This document shows, piece by piece, positions 55,374 through 62,191 of a stretch of DNA of 64,000 bases. Below the pieces are notes generated by a model that was not told the DNA's origin, searched no databases, and worked only from the letters and a program-made list of their open reading frames with translations. Within the stretch, counting starts at the first letter, position 1; every line of letters begins with the position of its first letter. A program made the position numbers and the translations under genes. This DNA is from CAVZBT01 sp963773605 (GTDB lineage: Bacteria; Acidobacteriota; UBA6911), in NCBI GenBank assembly GCA_963773605.1, contig CAVZBT010000002.1:310001-374000 (forward strand). The letters are read 5' to 3'.

Positions 55374-56216
55374 CTAATCCGGCTCTTTCCAGGCCACGGC
55401 TATTAAGCTGTTTCCATACCTTCCGACGAGGAACTGCATACCCTCGAACACTGCCTTCAGTGCCTGCCTCCCGATCCTGCTGCCCATCACGTGCAACAAT
55501 GCCGGATGGTTGATCAGGGGGTATACGAACCTTACGGTCGGGAAATGTCTCAGCACGTCACTTCCGAATGGAAGCCATGTCGTGTGAACGCGCCAGCCTG
55601 CAACGGTCCGGGTGCTGGAGAATATCTTGTAGAGTTCTCGGCGGCTGAACCGGTAGACATAACCGCCCGCCGGATCCCGGTTTTCCCCAAAACCGAGTCC
55701 CGCCAGGACCCGGACCGCGATCGAGTCCTGGCCTTCGAGAATGGCGAAGCCCTCGCGCGACACGCGCTCGAGCTCGTAGAGGCCCTTTATCGGGCGCGCC
55801 AGGTGGTGCAATCCGTCGCGCACCACCACCCAGTCGAACGATTGGTCCGCGAAGCAAAGCGCTTCCGCGTCCATCCGGAGGCATCGCAATACCGGGTTTC
55901 GGGCCCGCGCGGCCTCCGTGGCCACATCAGACAGATCGATCGTAGTCACGACGGCTCCAAGTCTCTGGAGGAAATCGGCTTCCTCGCCATCGCCACCGCA
56001 GACGCATAGCACAGTCTTCTGGGCCAGCGGTGTCCCGATCATCTTGAGCATCTTGCGAAGGCGGTAGTTGTTCAACCAGGCAATAAGCGGGTTGCTGTTG
56101 TCCGTTTGCCAAGGCGTGCCCGAGCGGTAGTGCTCGAGGTCGTGGTATTCCACCTGGCAACGCTTCTGGTCTTCCATCTGTGCTCGAGTCGTGGAATGGT
56201 GGTTCACGGCCCTCAT
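55374..56216 (-). CDS. Class I SAM-dependent methyltransferase
   Basis: A 280-residue protein from ATG 56216 (weak AGGTG site upstream; ATG 56177 is an alternative, and the frame is open to 56366 without similarity). VLCVCGGDGEEADFLQRLGA is motif I in a slightly unusual form (GGDGE rather than GxGxG), then VTTIDLSD, LRMDAEALCFADQSFDWVVVRDGLHHL with motif IV and the post-motif region. The C-terminal half is hydrophobic in places, which suggests a membrane-lipid or lipid-linked substrate. First gene of the minus-strand methyltransferase-radical SAM-GT39 unit. Confidence 0.83.
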   Translation of the reverse strand: MRAVNHHSTTRAQMEDQKRCQVEYHDLEHYRSGTPWQTDNSNPLIAWLNNYRLRKMLKMIGTPLAQKTVLCVCGGDGEEADFLQRLGAVVTTIDLSDVATEAARARNPVLRCLRMDAEALCFADQSFDWVVVRDGLHHLARPIKGLYELERVSREGFAILEGQDSIAVRVLAGLGFGENRDPAGGYVYRFSRRELYKIFSSTRTVAGWRVHTTWLPFGSDVLRHFPTVRFVYPLINHPALLHVMGSRIGRQALKAVFEGMQFLVGRYGNSLIAVAWKEPD

Positions 56217-56813
56217 TGAAGCACACCTGACCGTCAACTTCAGCAAGAACGCTCGCAAAAAGCGACCACGGGAACACCCTATCGCGATAGCTCGCCGACC
56301 GGCCGCCGGTTTGGGCGTGGCCATAAGACCACCGGCCACAAGGCCCGAAGGGTCTTCGAACACCACGACAAGGCAGCCGCGGGTGATCAGCGGCGAGGAA
56401 GGTGGACGCTCCCTAGATTCATGGGGTCAGCACCCACTAACACCGCTTCGCATAGGCTAGTATAATCAGTGGTTTAGCCCTCTGCCGCATCAACCCATAC
56501 TCATCTGGGCGTAAGCGCACGTCGGGAGAACGGTCAGAGATGCGAGCCAGTTCGGGTTGCGGGATCGCGGCACCAATTCTCCTCACTCCACCACGCCCGA
56601 CGGGTTAGATTCCGAGAGGGGGGATACCCCCAAATTTATGCGCGCAACGAACATAGGGCCCCTTTTCCGGCGGCATTAGCCCCGGACATCTATTTCAAGA
56701 ATCCTTCTCACCGGGCCAAATAAAATGATCTCAAACGAGGTAAACGGGCCGAAATGATAGAGGGACACAAGACGCGACGATGTCTCATTGATTCAGAAGC
56801 TGTGAGGACCGAA
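56217..56813. other. Gene-poor region with a TATAAT box at 56461-56466
   Basis: About 600 bases with noticeably lower GC than the rest and no credible coding frame. TATAAT at 56461-56466 in a GCTAGTATAATCAG context could drive a transcript toward the small gene at 56814, with a ~340-base leader, or a small RNA. CTAACA at 56437-56442 is a weak -35 match at 18 bases. A GGGGGGATACCCCC inverted repeat lies near 56620. Confidence 0.45.
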
Positions 56814-57062
56814 ATGTCCACCTGGCAAATAATCGTTTCGTTTGCGATGGCAGCCTGCGCAATTGGTTGCCTCTTAGGAATTTGCAGAGCTATCGAGAAG
56901 TTACTGAAAGGCATTCTCTCTATTAAGGCCGAACTCACTAAGATGAACGCGAAACTGGAGAGGATCGAGGCAATAGATGGAGAGGATACCTCGCTTGAAG
57001 CTATTGAAACTGCCTTTTCTAATTTCGAAAAGCTGAAGAGGTTTGACTCAACGAAGCCGTAG
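56814..57062 (+). CDS. Small single-pass membrane protein with coiled coil
   Basis: An 82-residue protein. ATG 56814 follows GTGAGG at good spacing. One transmembrane helix (TWQIIVSFAMAACAIGCLLGIC) is followed by a helical, coiled-coil-like region (IEKLLKGILSIKAELTKMNAKLERIEAI) and an acidic tail. No family recognised. Base composition is AT-richer than its neighbours and the gene sits alone in a poor region, so recent acquisition is possible. It could also be a phage- or toxin-like small membrane protein, but nothing specific supports that. Confidence 0.5.
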   Translation: MSTWQIIVSFAMAACAIGCLLGICRAIEKLLKGILSIKAELTKMNAKLERIEAIDGEDTSLEAIETAFSNFEKLKRFDSTKP

Positions 57063-57320
57063 GGGTGACACGGGTAACTGGGTGTTCCCGCAGGACCCGC
57101 GAAGGTGCACCTGCCTTCGACATTCTCAGACTAGCGTTGAGCCGAGAGCAGACTGGCACCCCCGATGCTGCACCGTGGCTTTGGCTGACTTTGCTCTGTC
57201 CGCAACTTATTGATACTTGTGGTGCGCCGCTGGATCATCAGCACTCAAGGGTGAGGAAGCGTCTGGGTCTTCCAGATGGCTAGTGTGTGCCTCAACCTAG
57301 TAAGCAACGAGGTTCCGGTT
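57063..57320. other. Noncoding stretch
   Basis: 258 bases between the small membrane protein and the convergent dehydrogenase. The open frame at 57065-57283 has no ribosome site or protein-like pattern. No repeat or hairpin stands out. Confidence 0.4.
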
Positions 57321-58322
57321 TTATAACAGTTCCGGCGCCAGCAACACAATCTTTCCTGAGACCTGACCGCTTTCCAGCAGTGCGTTGGCCTCCGCTGCTT
57401 CCAGAATGGGGAACCGCCTGCCAATGATCGGCTTCAGTTTTCTTTCTTCCAACAGCTTGAATAAGACTGGCAGGTCTTCAAAGAACGGCATTCTGTCTTT
57501 GCGATAGAGAGCCGTGATCCCGTAGAATTCCCCGGATTTGCCATTAGGCAGCCAGGACAGCAGCTGCACCTGCGCCAGATCGCGCACGAGAGTGATGAAG
57601 CCCGTGTTGCCGTAAGCCACCAGTTTGCCCCCGCGGCGCAGCACAGAGAATGCGCGACGAATGTAACTGCCGCCCAGCCCCTCAAACACGAAATCCAATC
57701 CGCCGGGCTCTGCCTGGCGAATAAGATTCACGAAGTTCTGCGTGCGATAGTCAATGGGATGACCGCCTGCTTCTTGCACAAGGTGCTGTTTGTTGTGCGA
57801 GGTCGTGCCATACATGACCAGTCCCGCCAGTTGACCTAGCTGCAACAGCGCTGTTCCTATACCGCCGCTCGCACCTGTCAGCAGCGCCTTGTGGCCGGCT
57901 TGAACTTTGGCGGATCGATGCAGCATCTGGTAGGCCGTCACATAGTTCAAGATCAACGTGACCGCTTCGGCCGAATCGAGTGCAGCAGGGACGTGAACCA
58001 ACTCGTCGGACCCACGATACAGATACTCGGCATAGCCACCATGCACGGTTAACGCCGCGACGCGATCGCCCACCTTAACGTGCGAGACACCCGCACCAAC
58101 TGCCTCGACAACGCCGACTATCTCGTAGCCTGGCACAAACGGGATTTTGGGGGCATAGGGATAGTAACCGTAGCGCATGACAACATCCGTTCGTCCGACG
58201 CCGCTTGCTTGAATTCTGATGCGGGCTTCGCCCGTTGCAGGTTCACGGAGGTCGCTTTCAACTACTCGAAGAACTTCGGGGGGGCCGTTGCGGGTAAGCA
58301 TCACGCTCTTGTACTTGAGCAT
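57321..58322 (-). CDS. Medium-chain (quinone oxidoreductase-like) dehydrogenase
   Basis: A 333-residue MDR protein. The N-terminal GroES-like domain has GEARIRIQASGVGRTDVVMRYG and PFVPGYEIVGVVEAVGAGV. The cofactor domain has LLTGASGGIGTALLQLGQLAG, a slightly altered AxxGGxG-type NAD(P)H motif, and FEGLGGSYIRRAFSVLRRGGKLVAYG. The zinc ligands of alcohol dehydrogenases are absent, so it belongs to the zinc-free quinone reductase/enoyl reductase branch. ATG 58322 (MLKYKSV) follows GAGGAG. It stands alone; a family A repeat lies 115 bases upstream. Confidence 0.87.
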   Translation of the reverse strand: MLKYKSVMLTRNGPPEVLRVVESDLREPATGEARIRIQASGVGRTDVVMRYGYYPYAPKIPFVPGYEIVGVVEAVGAGVSHVKVGDRVAALTVHGGYAEYLYRGSDELVHVPAALDSAEAVTLILNYVTAYQMLHRSAKVQAGHKALLTGASGGIGTALLQLGQLAGLVMYGTTSHNKQHLVQEAGGHPIDYRTQNFVNLIRQAEPGGLDFVFEGLGGSYIRRAFSVLRRGGKLVAYGNTGFITLVRDLAQVQLLSWLPNGKSGEFYGITALYRKDRMPFFEDLPVLFKLLEERKLKPIIGRRFPILEAAEANALLESGQVSGKIVLLAPELL

Positions 58323-58437
58323 CTTCTTTGCTCCTCTGCCTCGGGGCACATTCATTCAGCGGCCAAAATCTCTTCGTCCCCTCAACCTTCTACGGTAATG
58401 TAGTTTCTGGACGCGGGATCTTCAGCGAGCATTGGTT

Positions 58438-58557
58438 CTTTGGAGTGCGGTGCCTCGGCACCGCTTTCGCGGTTGTACGGCATCGGTAGCCTCGGCCGAA
58501 GTGCGGCGCCCAAGCGCCGCACCCAAAGCGGCGTCGAGCCGCCGCACTCCACACAAG
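58438..58557. repeat. Interspersed palindromic repeat, family A copy 4
   Basis: Starts GGAGTGCGGTGCCTCGGCAC, continues GCTTTCGCGGTTGTACGGCA, then GTGCGGCGCCCAAGCGCCGC and the inverted end GGCGTCGAGCCGCCGCACTC. The two outer ends are inverted repeats of each other. It matches the copies at 20170, 20407 and 32166. The rest of 58323-58805 holds no gene. Confidence 0.75.
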
Positions 58558-58805
58558 AACCGCTTGGCATCACAGAGCAATGCTCCAGTTTTGCTCGTAG
58601 CACACGGTAAGCCAGCATCTATCGCCGGCATTGCGTAAACCGGCGGTTCCGTCTAAGGCACCTGCGTAGCGGCGGGTTCGCTGGCTCATGCACGGAGCTT
58701 TTCGCTGTACTGCTTTCTTCATCCCTTATAGGATAGCACCTGCTTGGAAACAGCCGGTGAGTGACGGCAATCAGAGTTCGACGGTGTTCGTATCAACTTT
58801 CAACA

Positions 58806-60350
58806 ATGCACGCTTTCAACCCAAGTGGTCTGGCAGATAATCACGGTACCGCGGTATCGAGGTCTGATGGTCTGGGAGCAAGTTGGCCTGACTCGCGCGT
58901 CGCTTGGATAGTACTGGTCTATCTCTACCTGATGCCGGTCGTTCTGCCTTCTCTTCGCTGTTACTTTGACGCAGATGACGTAAGCAATCTCTACTATCAC
59001 CGCTTGCAGCATCCACAGTTAGAAGCAGTCGTCAGGAGCGTCCTTCTTTTCCTGCCTTATCGTCGACCGGTAGGAGGGTGTCTGTATCTTCTGCTATATG
59101 GTGTTTTCGGGTTGACCAGCCCCCTTCCGTATCATGTCACCGGTCTGATCGTGTTCACTATTAACATCTTCCTCGTCTTCTGGCTGTTTCTGCGATTGAC
59201 GGGCAATGTGAGGGTGGGAATCCTTGCCTGTTCCGTTGCTTCCGTTCATGGCGCACTCAGTGATATCTGGTACAACTTCGGCACGATCTACGAGATGCTG
59301 GCTCTTGGCCTGATGCTGACAAGTTTCCACCTCTATCTGTTTTATCTCAAGCAGCCGGGGCGGACCCGATGGCCGTGGTACTGTGGGGCGATCGCTTTCT
59401 ATTGGCTGGCGGTTGGTGGCAAGGAAATGGCAGTGACCCTCCCGGCTCTGTTACTAGCCTACGAATGGACTTACAACATCGGTAAGACAAAGGAACGGTC
59501 GTTAATTTACGCTCCGTTACTTCGGCTATCTCCCTTCTTTGTCGTGGCGCTCTTCGCGTTGGTAGGAAGGATGGTAGCCAATCCGTATGGGACCTCCCTC
59601 TATGCCTTTCACTTCGATGGCACGATGTTGGACAACCTCTGCCGCTATCTGGAGAAGCTATTCTATGACTCGTTTGTTTTAACCGGGGGGCAGGTTCTCA
59701 TCGTTCTCATGCTCACTCTTGGTACAGGCATTCTGTTGCGCAATCGCCACATGGTTTTCGGATGGTTCTACTTCCTCATCAGCCTGTCGCCAGTAATTGC
59801 GCTGCCACGCGTTTCAAGTTATTTTCTTTATCTTCCCATGGTGGGATTAGGATTGTACTTTGGATCCTTGCTTGTCGATAGTGGCAGCCGTCTATGGCGA
59901 GGCCTGTGCCGGGCCACCCCTTCTGCGGTCCGCTTTCGGAGCATCGCAGCGATGTTAGGAATATCGCTTTGTATGTTCGGTATGACTCAAATCCATTATG
60001 CTCGAATACGCAGAGTACGAGGGGCCGTATTAGCACGAGGGAACCAGTTGAAGCAGTTCGAACATCAACTTTTCTCGAGGTATCCGGATTTTCCAAATGG
60101 CACTGCGCTCCTCTTTCTAAGGAAACCTCACGTTGACTGGACGCTGCACCAGACGGTTCTTCTTCGCTACGGTAAATCAGAATCGGAATTGCACGTTTGG
60201 GCGCCCCCCAATCTTGACTTTGAAGCTTTCAAGGCACGCGCCAGGTCAGCGCCTGAAAGCCACGCCTTTGACTATCAACAAGGCCGTCTCGTGGAGCTGA
60301 ATTGGGAGGTTCTAGACAACGAAAAGATTGAGCAGTTAAGCACACGATGA
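58806..60350 (+). CDS. Polytopic membrane protein, possible GT-C glycosyltransferase
   Basis: A 514-residue protein from ATG 58806; GTG 58761 in the same frame cannot be excluded and no strong ribosome site marks either. After the first helix (VAWIVLVYLYLMPVVLPSL) comes RCYFDADDVSNLYYHR, with an Asp-Asp loop as in GT-C enzymes. About nine more hydrophobic segments follow, including GGKEMAVTLPALLLAYEW and SLSPVIALPRVSSYFLYLPMVGLGLYFG, and then a soluble C-terminus. The order of motifs (DD loop, GKE helix, late R-x-x-x-Y-L) parallels the protein at 16565-17851, which suggests distant paralogy. Codon use is less GC-biased than the left half of the window. Confidence 0.75.
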   Translation: MHAFNPSGLADNHGTAVSRSDGLGASWPDSRVAWIVLVYLYLMPVVLPSLRCYFDADDVSNLYYHRLQHPQLEAVVRSVLLFLPYRRPVGGCLYLLLYGVFGLTSPLPYHVTGLIVFTINIFLVFWLFLRLTGNVRVGILACSVASVHGALSDIWYNFGTIYEMLALGLMLTSFHLYLFYLKQPGRTRWPWYCGAIAFYWLAVGGKEMAVTLPALLLAYEWTYNIGKTKERSLIYAPLLRLSPFFVVALFALVGRMVANPYGTSLYAFHFDGTMLDNLCRYLEKLFYDSFVLTGGQVLIVLMLTLGTGILLRNRHMVFGWFYFLISLSPVIALPRVSSYFLYLPMVGLGLYFGSLLVDSGSRLWRGLCRATPSAVRFRSIAAMLGISLCMFGMTQIHYARIRRVRGAVLARGNQLKQFEHQLFSRYPDFPNGTALLFLRKPHVDWTLHQTVLLRYGKSESELHVWAPPNLDFEAFKARARSAPESHAFDYQQGRLVELNWEVLDNEKIEQLSTR

Positions 60351-60466
60351 ACCTCTCGATGTGCGGTTGAATTCAAAAAGGGCACATCCGACATGCGAGC
60401 ACACGATCCGTGACTCGCCTTAGAAATTGGCAAGAAGTCGTAGCCGGTTGTGGATGCCCCGCTTGA

Positions 60467-61711
60467 GTGAGGTGGAAATGTCAGGTTTGGTTCAAGATAT
60501 TACGGCTGCTTCATACAAACCCGACCTTTGCAATCACGGCGATGCTCACCCTTGGGATAGGGATTGCGATAAACACCACCGTGTTTGGCTGGATCGACAA
60601 CCTCTTTCTCCGGCCGATACCAGGAGCGGCCGCAGCTCATGAACTCGTCTCTGTGGAGGAGATCTCAGCGACGGGCCAGGCCACCGGTTGCCCTCACCCG
60701 GACTATCGGGACTTCCAGAGGGATGCGAACCTCCTCTCGGAACTTGCGGCCTGGCATTTTCTGCCTTTCACGGTCGGTTCTGACCGGGATGCTCAGAGGG
60801 TCTATGGACAAGTGGTTTCGGCGAATTTCTTCAGCGTCCTGGGAATAGAACCTGTCATCGGTCGTACCTTCGCCCCTGGGGAGGACCGTGACATACCGGC
60901 AGCGTATCCATACGCAGTCATCAGCGAACGGTTATGGCGAACACGGTTCCAGCCGACCCGGCCTTGTTGGGTCGGCCGATTCGCATTAACGGGCAACAGA
61001 TTACGATCATCGGTGTTGCGCCCCGCGAATTCTATGGAACGACAACTGGACTGGACCTCACTTTATGGGTCCATTTCGGCATGATCCACGAAGTCGGCGG
61101 AGCCGGACGGTCCCGTCGAGGAGCCGCGGCCGTACTTCTTTGCGCCGTTTCAGCAGGCGTTTGCGTCGGGGCATGAAAACTACTTCTTCTTGAGGATTTC
61201 CGGCAAGCCGGCCGATGCGCTTAACGCATTTCGGCGTGAGCTGGCATCTCTCGATCCGACTGGTGCCCTGCATCGGCTGCAACCGCTAACTGACTATCTG
61301 AACGGAGCACTCTACGCTTACTTTGTGGCAGCCAGCCTCATGGGAGCGCTCGGCGCCTTGTCGCTGGCCCTGTCCGCGGTGGGCCTCTATAGTGTGATGA
61401 CGTATGCGGCAAATGAGCGAAACCACGAGATCGGAATTCGCATGGCCCTCGGCGCCCCCCATTCGGATGTGCTCGGCATGGTGCTGCGTGACGGCATGGG
61501 GATGACTCTAACCGGAATCCTGCTGGGTGCGGTGGCGGCTGCCGTGGTCACGCGCGTCGTAGCGAGCATGCTGGTGGGGGTAGGTTCGGTAGACCCGCTT
61601 TCATTCACCGGCGCGGCGTTCTTCGTGTGCATGGTGGCGCTGCTTGCCTGGTATCTTCCCGCTCGCCGCGCTACAAAAGTGGAACCGATGAGCGCACTGC
61701 GCTCCCAGTGA
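60467..61711 (+). pseudogene. Decayed ADOP/MacB-like ABC permease
   Basis: The N-terminal part reads HTNPTFAITAMLTLGIGIAI, NTTVFGWIDNLFLRPIPG and VVSANFFSVLGIEPVIGRTF, the start of an 'acidobacterial duplicated orphan permease'. A frameshift near 60950 moves the reading to DPALLGRPIRINGQQITIIGVAPREFYG. From about 61110 the sequence jumps to the C-terminal periplasmic and FtsX regions (EEPRPYFFAPFQQAF, LSAVGLYSVMTYAANERNHEIGIRMALGAPHSDV) and ends ARRATKVEPMSALRS. Intact members are about 800 residues; here roughly half is missing and at least two frames are needed, so the gene is dead. Confidence 0.82.
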
Positions 61712-61857
61712 AGCCCGCGACCACAGTCTACCCCCCCGATAAGCAGGAAAAAGCGACCCGGACAGTTCTAGCGCAGGCGGAAGTCTTATCGGAAGTGTGG
61801 GCAGTGGCATGAGGCGACGTGGGCGGGAAACTGCTCGGCGATGGACACCATATGGAC

Positions 61858-61877
61858 ACCACGCCGGCCGGCGTGGT
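61858..61877. other. 20-bp perfect palindrome upstream of tRNA-Arg
   Basis: ACCACGCCGGCCGGCGTGGT is a perfect palindrome 38 bases before the tRNA. It is preceded by a direct repeat of ATGGACACC (61850s). It could be a terminator stem for anything upstream or a protein-binding site; 61712-61857 otherwise holds nothing recognisable. Confidence 0.45.
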
Positions 61878-61915
61878 ACCTTTCGACTCCGCCAAGAGCT
61901 GAAACGACAGAATGT

Positions 61916-61992
<77 letters not shown>

Positions 61993-62191
61993 CTTACAGC
62001 TGCAAAAACCACAGGGGTGCGCCCAGGGTGCGGCGCCGGACAAAAAATTAGACCCGCTGCTCACGCTCGTCTGCCTCGCTGCCGGCCGGCTTCTTGTTGG
62101 GGGAAGGGAGCCGGTTGACGGCCTACTGGTGCGCGCCAGGGTACAAGGTGACCTCGCTGCTGCGGGCACCTCGTTTGATTCGACTGTAGTT

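Noticed and set aside
57065..57283. 72-codon open frame after the small membrane protein
   Set aside because: No ribosome site, no hydrophobic or motif pattern, and composition like noncoding DNA.
58382..58638. Overlapping small open frames in the family A repeat
   Set aside because: They are translations of the palindromic repeat on both strands, seen similarly at other copies, not genes.
61829..61906. Short open stretch before the tRNA, considered as an integrase C-terminal remnant
   Set aside because: Only about two dozen codons after an in-frame stop, with no recombinase motif (no R-H-R-Y residues); too short to support.
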